Below are positions 46,992 through 56,003 of a DNA stretch of 64,000 bases, in pieces; the stretch's first letter is position 1, and the number at the start of each line of letters is the position of its first letter. The stretch is taken from assembly GCA_002420185.1 (NCBI GenBank), contig DIHO01000018.1, positions 1-64,000 of the forward strand. Direction: 5' to 3'. The notes under the pieces are model-generated. The model was not told the DNA's origin. It searched no databases and was given only the letters and a program-made list of their open reading frames with translations. The translations under genes were made by a program, and so were the position numbers. This stretch comes from Opitutales bacterium UBA5694. Lineage in GTDB: Bacteria; Verrucomicrobiota; Verrucomicrobiia; Opitutales; Opitutaceae.

Positions 46992-48272
46992 TTACAAACA
47001 GTCAACAGCCTTTCGAAACGCCTCACCTCTTTGTACGTAATTTTCAAACATATCGAAACTCGCAAAGCCGGGACTAAATACAATGTTGTCGTCGATTTCG
47101 GCAATTGCAAACGCCTTTGTGACCGCCTTCTCCAAATTATCGTGAATAGTTGTTTCGATGCGATCACGGTTCAACGCTTTTCTCAATTGGATCGCCGTCT
47201 TGCCAATAAGCGAGGCGTATTTTAACTTCGGTGCAATGCGTCTGACAAAATCCTCGATATCACCGCCTTTGCTCTCACCCCCTCCTAGCCAAACAACTGG
47301 CTTCTCAAAACGTTTCAAACCACCCAAAACCGCATGAAAATTCGTCGCTTTGGAATCATCCCAAAAACGAATTCCCCCCTTCTCACCCAAGTATTGCATC
47401 CGATGCGGTGCCTTCTTAAACAGATGGGCTGCCTCTACAAGCAAACTCTCATCAAGCTCAAGAGATAACCAAAGTGCTCGCGCCATCAAGTAGTTGCTTT
47501 TTTCGGGTTCAGTCGCAAAAACGCTACCTCTCAAACCCAATTCACCTGTACTATGATTCGATGTAACGACTGCCGCTTTTGGCAGATCCAGCCCGATTCC
47601 AACTCCATAGTCATAAACCGAGGAATCCACAAACAGCGAATCTTTCCTGGCGTTGGCAACAATTCTGTATTTGCTCTTGAAATACGCTGCCTGCGAACCG
47701 TGTCGATCTAGGTGATCTTCGTCGAAATTGGTCCATAGCACATGATCCGCCTTCAACTCTCTAATCTGCTCAGACTGGAAAGAACTGATCTCGCAAACCG
47801 CAATTGCCTCTAGATTGCGATCCTCCGCTAACAGTTCGCAGAGCGGCTTTCCAATATTGCCAACCGCAAAGGATTCAATCCCAACATGGGAGAACGCCTC
47901 GTGCAAGAATGAGGTAAGTGTCGTCTTACCGTTCGTTCCCGTCACCGCAATCAATGGGCCCTGCCAGAGCGACGCCCCGAGGTCAAACTCCGGAATCACG
48001 CGGCAGCCGTTCTGTCGCGCTCGCTCTATCCACACGTGATCATGTCGAAAGCCGGGACTACAAACAACCAAACCGGCAGCTTTAGCCGAAGAATCGTCAA
48101 ACAGTCTCTCTTCTCCCAAATGCGTTCCTTCATCATAGAGGAGAGGATTCCCTCCCAATTTCTCGATCAGTGCTTTCACTCCTATCCCACTTTTGCCCGC
48201 ACCTAGAATAGCCACCTGCGAATCTAGACAGGTCTCAAGCCATTCAGGGATCTGTGCGGTCAATAGACTCAT
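46992..48272 (-). CDS. murD: UDP-MurNAc-L-alanine--D-glutamate ligase
   Basis: A 426-residue Mur ligase. N-terminal Rossmann-like 'VAILGAGKSGIGVKALIEKLG', P-loop 'IAVTGTNGKTTLTSFLHE', 'VCEISSFQSEQI', 'NFDEDHLDRHGS' and 'FWDDSKATNFHAVLGGLKRFEKPVVWLGGGESKGGD' match MurD. The final 'NIVFSPGFASFDMFENYVQRGEAF' corresponds to the MurD C-terminal 'LLSPACASFDMFKNFEERG'. The ATG at 48272 overlaps the mraY stop in ATGA and is preferred to an in-frame ATG 54 bases upstream inside mraY. Confidence 0.93.
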   Translation of the reverse strand: MSLLTAQIPEWLETCLDSQVAILGAGKSGIGVKALIEKLGGNPLLYDEGTHLGEERLFDDSSAKAAGLVVCSPGFRHDHVWIERARQNGCRVIPEFDLGASLWQGPLIAVTGTNGKTTLTSFLHEAFSHVGIESFAVGNIGKPLCELLAEDRNLEAIAVCEISSFQSEQIRELKADHVLWTNFDEDHLDRHGSQAAYFKSKYRIVANARKDSLFVDSSVYDYGVGIGLDLPKAAVVTSNHSTGELGLRGSVFATEPEKSNYLMARALWLSLELDESLLVEAAHLFKKAPHRMQYLGEKGGIRFWDDSKATNFHAVLGGLKRFEKPVVWLGGGESKGGDIEDFVRRIAPKLKYASLIGKTAIQLRKALNRDRIETTIHDNLEKAVTKAFAIAEIDDNIVFSPGFASFDMFENYVQRGEAFRKAVDCL

Positions 48273-49369
48273 CGGATTTTCAAAGTCGCCAAACCTGCAA
48301 AAGCAAAAATTAAGGAAAGTATCCAAAACCGTATTACAACCTTGGTCTCAGCCCAGCCTTTAAGCTCAAAATGATGATGAATAGGAGCCATTCTAAAAAT
48401 CCGTTTCCCCGTGCTCTTGAATGACATTACCTGTAGGATGACGGACACCGTCTCCATAACGAAAATACCCCCAACAATTATGAGTGTTACCGCTTGATGA
48501 GTCATAAATGCGATCACACCGACTAGTCCTCCTAAAGCCAGCGATCCCGTATCCCCCATGAATATCTCAGCGGGATGGGCATTGTACCAAAGAAAAGCCA
48601 ATCCGCCCCCTACAATCGCAGCACAAACGATACCCAATTCGCCCACCCCAGGCACATGAGAGATAAGCAGGTATTCTGAAATGATGAAATTGCCTGCTGC
48701 ATAAGCCATAATGGAGTAAACAATAGCCACCGTAATAGTGCACCCTATCGCCAATCCGTCTACTCCGTCAGTAACGTTTATTGCATTGCTCGCCCCAACT
48801 AGAACCAAAAACAGAAACCCGAACAATGCCCACAAAGGCATCTGGGTCATCACCGCATTCTTGACGAATGGCAGCCAAAGCTCCTGAACTTTGTCCACAC
48901 TCATCGGGTTGTTAAGGAGAATAAACAACGTTGCGGCAGCGGTCAGGCCTTGCCAAATCAGTTTCCCTCTCGAAGGAAACCCTTTGCTGTTGCGCTTCGA
49001 AACCTTTAGATAGTCATCGAGGAAGCCTAGCGACGTTAAACTGGTGTAGACGAAGAGAGCTGTTAGAGTCCAAACATTAAATTGGGCCCATAGCAATACG
49101 CTCACGCTGACGGAGACGAATATCAGAAGTCCCCCCATAGTCGGCGTATTCCTCTTGCCCGAATGCAATTCTGCCAGCTTTCCCACCTCTGACTCATCGC
49201 GAAAACTTTGCTGAAAACTAAGCCTTCCGAAAAGTCTGATCAACCGAGGCCCTATGATGTATCCAATGAATAAAGCTGTCCCCGCTGCAAATAGCATTCG
49301 TAGGGTCAAAAACCGCAAGAGTCGCAGAGGACCAAAAACTTCCTCGTACTGGGATAGGTAACTTAGCAT
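48269..49369 (-). CDS. mraY: phospho-MurNAc-pentapeptide translocase MraY
   Basis: A 366-residue membrane enzyme with about ten helices that makes lipid I from undecaprenyl phosphate. Catalytic aspartates: 'GFLDDYLKVSKRNSKG' (D-D-x-x-K), 'ATNVTDGVDGLAIG'-like 'NAINVTDGVDGLAIGCT', and 'WYNAHPAEIFMGDTGSLALGG'. The HHH motif is 'MAPIHHHFELKGWAETKVVIRFW'. 'KRNTPTMGG' near the start is also diagnostic. It overlaps murF by 7 bases and murD by 4. Confidence 0.95.
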   Translation of the reverse strand: MLSYLSQYEEVFGPLRLLRFLTLRMLFAAGTALFIGYIIGPRLIRLFGRLSFQQSFRDESEVGKLAELHSGKRNTPTMGGLLIFVSVSVSVLLWAQFNVWTLTALFVYTSLTSLGFLDDYLKVSKRNSKGFPSRGKLIWQGLTAAATLFILLNNPMSVDKVQELWLPFVKNAVMTQMPLWALFGFLFLVLVGASNAINVTDGVDGLAIGCTITVAIVYSIMAYAAGNFIISEYLLISHVPGVGELGIVCAAIVGGGLAFLWYNAHPAEIFMGDTGSLALGGLVGVIAFMTHQAVTLIIVGGIFVMETVSVILQVMSFKSTGKRIFRMAPIHHHFELKGWAETKVVIRFWILSLIFAFAGLATLKIR

Positions 49370-50751
49370 GGAGTCCTTTCATCAACAGTTATTTTTGGAA
49401 GATACTCCATCACTTTCTCAAGTCGATATTTACGGCTTCCTTTCAAAAAGACATCTCCTTCAAATTCTGCTAGAATTAGCTTCAATGTTTCGAGGCTCTC
49501 GAGTTTTTCTACATGTCCCCTCGACCTCTCTGAAACTTGAATTCCCTCTAAAACCCAATCCGCTCCCTCGCCAATTAGATAGGCCCTGTCACGCGGTCTC
49601 AAGCAAAGCTCGTAACCAATCCGCTTATGCCATTCTTCTGACTCGGAACCCAATTCCTCCATACTACCGATGACGTACAGCCTATTTTCAGCTGGTTCCG
49701 CACTGGTTTTGAAATTGTTGAGGGAATCTAGCATGGACAATGGATTGGCGTTGTAGCAATCCAAATACACTCGGGATTTGCCTACTTCGATCCACTCACC
49801 TCTCATTCCGCTAGGCTTCCATTCTTCCAATCGCTCCTGGACACTTTCGGGAGAGACACCAAGGCTCCTAGAAACCACAATGGCCAGAGCGACATTCGAT
49901 GCCAATCCTCGTCCCGTTCCCTCCACAAAGTAGGACTCATCCCTGTTTCCAAAATTCAATCGCATACCGGATCCTACTTTCTCCATCTGATAATTCCATC
50001 CCGATGAGCCAACTGACGATTCTGATTCCAAGACCAAAATTCCCTCTTCAGCATTCAAATATTCCCGATACAGTCGACAGGTCTCCCCAAGGTAAACCGT
50101 TTTCGACCTGGCTTTACTCGCAAGTATGCCCTTCTCTCTCGCAACACCTTCCACCGAGCCGAGCCCCTCCAAATGAGAAGGCCCAATCGCAGTGAAAATC
50201 ACTCGATCGGGATTGATTGTATCCACGAGAGCCTTCATTTCTCCTCGCTCGCTTATTCCGGCCTCAATAACGGCAAAACGACATTCATTAGAGTTAATTC
50301 CAAGCAGGGTAGACGGCACTCCAATCAAATTGTTGAGATTGCCTCGGGTTCCTTGGGCCGCGGGAAATCCTCCGAGCAACTGGCAAAGCAGTTCCTTAGT
50401 AGTTGTTTTACCACAGCTTCCCGTAATCGCTACCACTGGGAAATTCCAAGTTTCGCGAAATCCTTGAGCTATCGCCAGGTAAGCCTTTAATGTGTCGTTT
50501 ACGCACAACAGGGGAAAGCGTCTACTGAACTCCATGTTTTTCTGAACGATTGCCCCAATCGCGCCCTTAGCCTGCGCATCGGCAAGAAAATCATGCCCGT
50601 CTCTTTGGTGCGTTTCGAAAGCTACAAAAAGGTCTCCCTTTTTCAAAAGTCTCGTATCGTACGCAAATCCTTTGATGGACTTTACAGGCGGTTCGCCCAA
50701 CCACTCTCCGTTACTCCATCTCAAGAGATCGCTCCCGTCCAATCCTACCAT
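49363..50751 (-). CDS. murF: UDP-MurNAc-tripeptide--D-Ala-D-Ala ligase
   Basis: A 462-residue Mur ligase that adds D-Ala-D-Ala. N-terminal 'GFAYDTRLLKKGDLFVAFETHQRDGHDFLADAQAKGAIGAIVQ', P-loop 'VAITGSCGKTTTKELLCQLL', 'TRGNLNNLIGVPSTLLGI' (MurF-specific N-x-N-N-x-x-G-x-P), 'FAVIEAGISERGEM', 'GPSHLEGLGSVEGVAREKG' and 'YLDCYNANPLSMLDSL' (Y-N-A-N-P). Begins 1 bp after the murE stop. Confidence 0.93.
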   Translation of the reverse strand: MVGLDGSDLLRWSNGEWLGEPPVKSIKGFAYDTRLLKKGDLFVAFETHQRDGHDFLADAQAKGAIGAIVQKNMEFSRRFPLLCVNDTLKAYLAIAQGFRETWNFPVVAITGSCGKTTTKELLCQLLGGFPAAQGTRGNLNNLIGVPSTLLGINSNECRFAVIEAGISERGEMKALVDTINPDRVIFTAIGPSHLEGLGSVEGVAREKGILASKARSKTVYLGETCRLYREYLNAEEGILVLESESSVGSSGWNYQMEKVGSGMRLNFGNRDESYFVEGTGRGLASNVALAIVVSRSLGVSPESVQERLEEWKPSGMRGEWIEVGKSRVYLDCYNANPLSMLDSLNNFKTSAEPAENRLYVIGSMEELGSESEEWHKRIGYELCLRPRDRAYLIGEGADWVLEGIQVSERSRGHVEKLESLETLKLILAEFEGDVFLKGSRKYRLEKVMEYLPKITVDERTPC

Positions 50752-50752
50752 T

Positions 50753-52267
50753 TCAGATTCTTCCGCCCAATTTCATCGACTCCAACAACTCTCTTGCAAC
50801 CTTTCTGTCATCAAAAGGAATCACGGTGTCACCGTATTCCTGAAAAGGCTCATGTCCCTTTCCCGCAATCAAAACACAATCTCCCGGATCAGCGCTTTTC
50901 AAAGCCAGTTCGATTGCCCTTCTACGATCCAATACAAATTCAATCTTCGAATCACCCGATACCCCTTCCCGCATATCATCAAATATTTGCTCTTGCACCT
51001 CCGAACGAGGATTGTCGGTTGTAGCCCAACAATAGTCTGCCAATTCCGTGGAAACTTTCGTCATCTCAGCACGTTTTCCACGATCGCGATCTCCGCCACA
51101 CCCAAAGACCACTTTTACCTTTCCCGGAGTGATCTCTTGAAGCATTTTCAAGGCGTTTTCTAAGGCGTTTCCAGTATGAGCATAGTCCACTACAACTTCA
51201 AAAGGCTGCCCAGTACTGACGCGTTCCATTCTTCCCGGAATTCCTCCAAACGAATTCAAACTACCAATACTTTTCTCGACCGGGATGTCTTCTAGAACCG
51301 CCATTGAAAGAGCGGCCAAGGTATTACTCACATTGTATAGCCCGATAAGAGGCGAGTTGACAAGATACCGTTTACCATCCCATTCCAGCGTGAAAGTCGC
51401 TCCGTCCGGAGCTAATTCAATGTCCGTGGCCCTAAGCCGTGCCTTTTTGGATGTGCCAAAAGTAATCGTGGACTCTTCTTTATGCTCCTCCGCAAGACGG
51501 CGACCATAAGCGTCATCTACGTTCAACACCAATTTTTTTGGCCCAGTGCCAATCTCTCCATGAATAAAGCGTCTTTTCACCGCGAAATAGTTCTCCATGT
51601 CTCCATGATAGTCTAAATGGTCACGGGTCAGATTCAGAAAGACCCCTACTTTAAATTTCAGCTCTGCTATTCTGAGCTGGTCGATTCCATGCGAGCTGAC
51701 TTCCATAACTGCACGGGTACAGTCGAAGTCCCTCATCTGCGAAAGCAGTTCGCACAACTCGTGTGCCTCAGGAGTTGTTCGAAACGAAGGGAGGACTCGA
51801 TCGACCAGGTCATACCCAATAGTCCCCAGGCATCCCGTTTTTACGCCATCGAGGGATAGGAAGTGTTTCGCCAAATATGATACCGTAGTTTTCCCATTCG
51901 TACCGGTTATTCCAAATAAATCGATGCCCTTGTCAGGCTTGCCAAAAAAACGCCTCGCTACCTTTGCTAAAGTCAGGCGCGGATCATCCGCTTGGACAAA
52001 TACCGCTTTCGAATTCCCGAATCGTCGAGGTTCGCTCGAGACGACACCGACAGCCCCTCTTCGAAGAGCCTCGTCAATAAACGCACTGCCATCCTGCCTG
52101 AGTCCAGGGAGAGCGAAAAACAGGCTCCCTGGAGTAACACGTCTACTGTCGATCACCAGTCGAGTCACAATAGGGTCAGGAGAACCCCGCTTTAATTTGG
52201 CCCCACTTTTCCGTATCAACTCACTTAGGCTCTTCCCACTGCCACTCATCTTCTTAAGTTTATTCAT
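50753..52267 (-). CDS. murE: UDP-MurNAc-L-Ala-D-Glu--2,6-diaminopimelate ligase
   Basis: A 504-residue Mur ligase. 'RLVIDSRRVTPGSLFFALPGLRQDGSAFI' (uracil pocket), P-loop 'GITGTNGKTTVSYLAKHF', 'MEVSSHGIDQLRI', 'NLTRDHLDYHGDMENYFAVK' and 'VVDYAHTGNALENAL'. The third-residue selectivity loop reads 'ATTDNPRSEVQEQI': D-N-P-R is the mark of meso-diaminopimelate enzymes, so the wall is probably A1-gamma type. The start is uncertain. ATG at 52267 is used. An ATG 18 bases further in and a GTG at 52366 overlapping ftsI are in frame, with no strong ribosome binding site at any of them. Confidence 0.9.
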   Translation of the reverse strand: MNKLKKMSGSGKSLSELIRKSGAKLKRGSPDPIVTRLVIDSRRVTPGSLFFALPGLRQDGSAFIDEALRRGAVGVVSSEPRRFGNSKAVFVQADDPRLTLAKVARRFFGKPDKGIDLFGITGTNGKTTVSYLAKHFLSLDGVKTGCLGTIGYDLVDRVLPSFRTTPEAHELCELLSQMRDFDCTRAVMEVSSHGIDQLRIAELKFKVGVFLNLTRDHLDYHGDMENYFAVKRRFIHGEIGTGPKKLVLNVDDAYGRRLAEEHKEESTITFGTSKKARLRATDIELAPDGATFTLEWDGKRYLVNSPLIGLYNVSNTLAALSMAVLEDIPVEKSIGSLNSFGGIPGRMERVSTGQPFEVVVDYAHTGNALENALKMLQEITPGKVKVVFGCGGDRDRGKRAEMTKVSTELADYCWATTDNPRSEVQEQIFDDMREGVSGDSKIEFVLDRRRAIELALKSADPGDCVLIAGKGHEPFQEYGDTVIPFDDRKVARELLESMKLGGRI

Positions 52268-52331
52268 TCGACACCCAATCTTATATTGTTCCGGTGCCGG
52301 TCGACTTCTCAATTTGCCCATCTCCCCAGAA

Positions 52332-54137
52332 TCAATTGCTTGTTTCCACCGGAGTTGTTCTCCCACTCAGAGCAAAGGCTGCTCTCTCTTCTTTAGGTGA
52401 TATCGCGTAGTAGGGAATCAGCTTCTCTGATATTCGCCTGAAAGCGGGCACAGCCGTTCCACTTCCCGAAACCGGCATATCTTTCCTTGATCCGTCAACA
52501 ATCACGGTGATTACCAAACTGGGGTCATCTGCAGGGAAAAATCCAGAAAATGAGCCGATGTGATGATGGGAAGAGTACCGACCATCAACGATCTTTTGTG
52601 CGGTACCCGTTTTCCCGGCAACACGATAGCCCGAAATGAACGCCCCATGGGCCGTCCCTCCAGGGGAAGCGGTCTTAACAAGAAGCTGACTCAGGGTCTT
52701 GGCCGTTTCACTGGAAATGACGCGGCGCTTCAACATCGGGCCATAGGTCACGACCTCCTTGTTTTCGGTATCCAATATCCGTGAGACCACTTGAGAACGC
52801 ATTAGCAAACCTCCATTCGCCACTGACGCCATGGCGTAGTGAATCTGCAAGGGCGTCGCCGATATGGCGTGGCCCATCGTCATCCGTGAAAGCGTCAGCC
52901 CGTCCCAATTCCGAACGGGGTGGAGAATCCCTCTGGATTCAATTCCGATGTCCAGGCCTGTCTTCTCGCCAAATCCAAATCTTCTTACATAATCGTAGAA
53001 CTTTTCTGAGCCTACAAGCGTTCCTAAGTGGGCAGCCCCTCGATTCGACGAATAGGTAACGATTCCCTCAACCGAGAGAACTCCAAAAGTCTTCCAGTCT
53101 TTTGGCAGTTTAGCGACGTAGCCATTTGGCATCCTCAGTGTCGGAAGCGAACAGTCAAACTTCGAGTGAACATCCACCACGTCCTCCTCCAAAGCAGCAC
53201 TCGCGGCAACGATCTTAAAGGTTGAACCTGGTTCAATCGGATCAGTCATCGCTCGATTTTTATGGCTCGATTGATCGAATTTCGCATATTGGTTTGGATC
53301 AAACGTCGGGTAATTAGCGAGACCTAAAAGGAATCCGCTGTACGGATCGGAAACGATAATACACGCTGACTCTGGCTGGTACTCTTCCGCTATTAGCTCG
53401 AGCTCAGCCTCTATCTGGTGCTGCACATAAGAGTCAATCGATAAGGCCAGGCTCATACCGTCCCTCGCTGGGACATAACGTCTTCTAAATTGCGCCATTT
53501 CTTGGCCTGCCGTTACTTCTGACTCACGCCAGCCACGCTGCCCATTCAGGTAGAAATCAAACTCTTTCTCTATCCCGAATACGGATTCGCCATCCCGCCT
53601 AACCAGTCCGACCACGTGGGAAGCTAGCGATTTCTTAGGATATACCCGCTCGTACTTCCGAGTTCCATACAACCCGGAAATCTCTAAATCTACGATTTTC
53701 TGGTATTTTGCTTCGTCAATCCTCCTCGCCAACAACCGCCATCTTTCTCGACCTGATTTTTGACTCTCAGGCAATCGGTTTTCAACTACGCCGAACCCTT
53801 TTTCTACATCCCATAGTTCCTTCCCCAACAGCAGACTTAGCTTGGAAAGCTTACCCAAGTCCTTTTCCTTTAGAAGTGTAGGATCAATTCCTACTTCCAG
53901 CAGCGTTTGACTGGTCGCAAACAATTCCTTTCCACCATTGAGATCATAGGTGAAAATATCCCCTCTTCTCGAATTAAGAGGAATTACCCTGTATCGGCTA
54001 TTTTCCAATTCCTTAGTCAGTCGAGGGGCATCAACTACGTGCAATTTGACAAGACGATACCCTATCGCCCCGTATCCAAAAAGAATACACAAAGCGAGTG
54101 TCCAGAACCTTATTCTTGGAGCAAAGCTCTTCGCCAT
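52332..54137 (-). CDS. ftsI: septal transpeptidase FtsI (PBP3, class B)
   Basis: A 601-residue class B penicillin-binding protein. It has a single N-terminal helix (about 11-30) and a pedestal domain opening with 'SRRGDIFTYDLNGGKELF'. The transpeptidase domain has the SxxK motif 'EPGSTFKIVAASAALEE' (STFK 305-308), SxN 'VTYSSNRGAAHLG' (363-365) and 'VAGKTGTAQKIVDG' (KTG 509-511). No PASTA domains. It crosslinks septal peptidoglycan with FtsW. Position between the ftsL-like gene (6 bp) and murE makes it the divisome enzyme rather than PBP2. Confidence 0.93.
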   Translation of the reverse strand: MAKSFAPRIRFWTLALCILFGYGAIGYRLVKLHVVDAPRLTKELENSRYRVIPLNSRRGDIFTYDLNGGKELFATSQTLLEVGIDPTLLKEKDLGKLSKLSLLLGKELWDVEKGFGVVENRLPESQKSGRERWRLLARRIDEAKYQKIVDLEISGLYGTRKYERVYPKKSLASHVVGLVRRDGESVFGIEKEFDFYLNGQRGWRESEVTAGQEMAQFRRRYVPARDGMSLALSIDSYVQHQIEAELELIAEEYQPESACIIVSDPYSGFLLGLANYPTFDPNQYAKFDQSSHKNRAMTDPIEPGSTFKIVAASAALEEDVVDVHSKFDCSLPTLRMPNGYVAKLPKDWKTFGVLSVEGIVTYSSNRGAAHLGTLVGSEKFYDYVRRFGFGEKTGLDIGIESRGILHPVRNWDGLTLSRMTMGHAISATPLQIHYAMASVANGGLLMRSQVVSRILDTENKEVVTYGPMLKRRVISSETAKTLSQLLVKTASPGGTAHGAFISGYRVAGKTGTAQKIVDGRYSSHHHIGSFSGFFPADDPSLVITVIVDGSRKDMPVSGSGTAVPAFRRISEKLIPYYAISPKEERAAFALSGRTTPVETSN

Positions 54138-54143
54138 TAGACA

Positions 54144-54527
54144 CTAATTAACTGTAGAAAGGGACGCGGTGAAAACACTATTAGCACTCTTTTCGTACAA
54201 CCGCAATTCAACGTTCTCCGTTACGTGTACAATCTGATTGTAAACGGGTTCCCGAAGACCCAGATTGAGTTTTCGGTTCAAATCCATCAGCCGATCTGTC
54301 GACATCCCTATCGCCAGTTGGACATCTAATTGGGAAAGCCATCGACGCTCTTCAACAATCTTTTGCTCGATCGCGTGAAGCCGGTTCGCCGTTTGCGACG
54401 TCTGGTGCCGCATCCAAACGGTCAAAACACCGAAACCTCCAACGAGGGCTAGCGAGGTCAAGGAATAAAGAATTAGGCGATTCAGAATTCGATTAGCCTT
54501 GCGGGAATTATTTGATTTCCGATTCAT
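54144..54527 (-). CDS. ftsL: FtsL-like bitopic protein
   Basis: A 127-residue protein: basic tail (1-17), one membrane helix (about 18-38, 'LILYSLTSLALVGGFGVLTVW') and a coiled-coil stretch (about 40-75, 'TANRLHAIEQKIVEERRWLSQLDVQL'). A short beta-like end follows. Sequence alone is not diagnostic, since FtsL proteins diverge strongly, but topology, size and the place just before ftsI match FtsL, which binds FtsQ and activates FtsW/FtsI. It overlaps the upstream small ORF in ATGA. The C-terminal part is longer than in many FtsL proteins. Confidence 0.68.
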   Translation of the reverse strand: MNRKSNNSRKANRILNRLILYSLTSLALVGGFGVLTVWMRHQTSQTANRLHAIEQKIVEERRWLSQLDVQLAIGMSTDRLMDLNRKLNLGLREPVYNQIVHVTENVELRLYEKSANSVFTASLSTVN

Positions 54528-54763
54528 CTGGCCTCCAAATTTGACAAAGACGAATCCTGAAACGCCGGATACGCTCTCTCGAATGAATTGAACGAAATTG
54601 ATGGTTTATTCGAGCTGATCACCTCGCTCCTTTCGTATTCAAATGTGCCACTTTCCAATGGCAAATGTTTGATCAAGGCCGCGAATTGACGATTCAGTGC
54701 TTCTTTGAGTGTAATACCGTTATTCATTATCCTACTACTACTTTTTGTCTTGGTGGTTATCAT
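54524..54763 (-). CDS. small hypothetical protein between rsmH and ftsL
   Basis: A 79-residue hydrophilic protein without signal or membrane helix. The ATG at 54763 lies 3 bases after the rsmH stop and has GGAG nine bases upstream; a second ATG at 54727 is possible. Its stop overlaps the ftsL-like start in ATGA, which argues for real translation and coupling. No motif recognised beyond a helical 'LKEALNRQFAALIKHLPLE' region. Function unknown. Confidence 0.55.
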   Translation of the reverse strand: MITTKTKSSSRIMNNGITLKEALNRQFAALIKHLPLESGTFEYERSEVISSNKPSISFNSFERAYPAFQDSSLSNLEAR

Positions 54764-54766
54764 TCC

Positions 54767-55723
54767 CTACGACTCCGACTTCCTTAGCACTCTGAGTTTC
54801 GCCGATCTACTCCGAGAATTTAACGCGATTTCCGTATCACCTGCTACTGCTGGGCGGCGGGTAAGCAACTCCGCCTTCACTTCACGCATGTCCTGGGGCC
54901 GATTATCTCCTGGCTCTGGTCGTCCCGCCCATCGCCGAAACAGATTCTTTGCGATTCGATCTTCCAACGAATGAAAGCTAATCACACACAATCTGCCGTT
55001 GGGCTTTAATCGTTTGAACGCAGCTGGGAGTCCGACTTTGATGACATCGATCTCGTTATTGACCACTATTCTAATCCCTTGGAAGGTTTTCGTAGCGGGG
55101 TGGATTTTCGAAGCAAAACGCAGCCTCGCTGGAGTGCAGGATAAGACAATTTCCGACAGGTCTTGGGTGGACTTGAGTAGTGACCGGGTTCGGGCTTCGA
55201 TGATCGCGTCGACGATACGCCGCCAGTTTTTTTCTTCTCCGTAAACGCGGATTGCTTGTATCAGCTCTCGCCGACTAGCAGACTTTAGCCAGTCAGCAGC
55301 TGAAATACCCGTTTCCGGATTCATTCGCATATCAAGGGGAGCTTCTCCTTTAAAAGAAAAGCCACGATCTAACTGATCGAGTTGAAAAGAGGAAACTCCA
55401 AAGTCGAATAGGATCCCGTCGAAGGGCCCCTCTTCTAAATTCTCCAGATTTGCGAAATTCATGCGGCGAAACTGAAACCGGCCACCAAATTCTTGAGTAA
55501 ATTGATCCGCTCGCTCGATTGCTTGTGGATCTTGATCCAGGGCAACAACGCTCGTGTCGGCAGCTTCTAAGATCAACCGTGTGTGACCTCCACCACCGAA
55601 GGTGCAGTCCAAATAGACCCCTCCGCCTTTGGGATCGAGAAAAGTCAGCGTTTCTTGCGAAAGTACTGGGACATGAAAATCCATCGGCGTGTTCGAAAGG
55701 TAGCTACCTAAAATTGAAATCAT
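54767..55723 (-). CDS. rsmH: 16S rRNA m4C1402 methyltransferase RsmH (MraW)
   Basis: A 318-residue SAM-dependent methyltransferase. 'MDFHVPVLSQETLTFLDPKGGGVYLDCTFGGGGHTRLIL' contains the HxPVL and the GGxGHT SAM loop. Then come 'VALDQDPQAI', 'GILFDFGVSSFQLDQLDRGFSF' and 'ATKTFQGIRIVVNNEIDVI', with 'LCVISFHSLEDRIAKNLFR' near the end. The ATG at 55723 has AAGG five bases upstream and is preferred; it overlaps the preceding small ORF by 20 bases. The inner ATG at 55684 (MDFHVP) would match the classical family start but lacks a ribosome binding site. Confidence 0.93.
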   Translation of the reverse strand: MISILGSYLSNTPMDFHVPVLSQETLTFLDPKGGGVYLDCTFGGGGHTRLILEAADTSVVALDQDPQAIERADQFTQEFGGRFQFRRMNFANLENLEEGPFDGILFDFGVSSFQLDQLDRGFSFKGEAPLDMRMNPETGISAADWLKSASRRELIQAIRVYGEEKNWRRIVDAIIEARTRSLLKSTQDLSEIVLSCTPARLRFASKIHPATKTFQGIRIVVNNEIDVIKVGLPAAFKRLKPNGRLCVISFHSLEDRIAKNLFRRWAGRPEPGDNRPQDMREVKAELLTRRPAVAGDTEIALNSRSRSAKLRVLRKSES

Positions 55724-55988
55724 AGAAGCCTTTTTCCCTCTGCTCAGCAATTCGATCGCTCGATTCGGACCTTCGTTGGTTGGCCAGTTCTTTCATGCTC
55801 TTACGAACCGTCACTTTGTCAGGAGCCGGAACACCAATCTCCCAATTGTTGCGGTTGCGCTCAACTCCGTGGCCGAAGGTCCCACTCATTCCAAAAAGCT
55901 GAAGTCGACCTATCCCATCACCTCGACTTAGGCGGTCGGATGTAAAACCGAAGATCGATAAAATTATTGAATTTCGTCTCTTTATCAT
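55704..55988 (-). CDS. small hypothetical protein between mraZ and rsmH
   Basis: A 94-residue protein filling the gap between mraZ (stop at 56004) and rsmH. The N-terminus is weakly hydrophobic ('NSIILSIFGFTS') and the C-terminal half is strongly charged and probably helical ('VTVRKSMKELANQRRSESSD'). An AGAGGA sequence overlapping the mraZ stop could be the ribosome binding site, and the end overlaps the rsmH start, so coupled translation is plausible. No homologue recognised. Confidence 0.5.
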   Translation of the reverse strand: MIKRRNSIILSIFGFTSDRLSRGDGIGRLQLFGMSGTFGHGVERNRNNWEIGVPAPDKVTVRKSMKELANQRRSESSDRIAEQREKGFYDFNFR

Positions 55989-56003
55989 GCTTGAACCAAT
56001 CCT

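Noticed and set aside
52268..52366. GTG start of murE inside ftsI
   Set aside because: It would add 33 residues unlike MurE and overlap the ftsI end in another frame.
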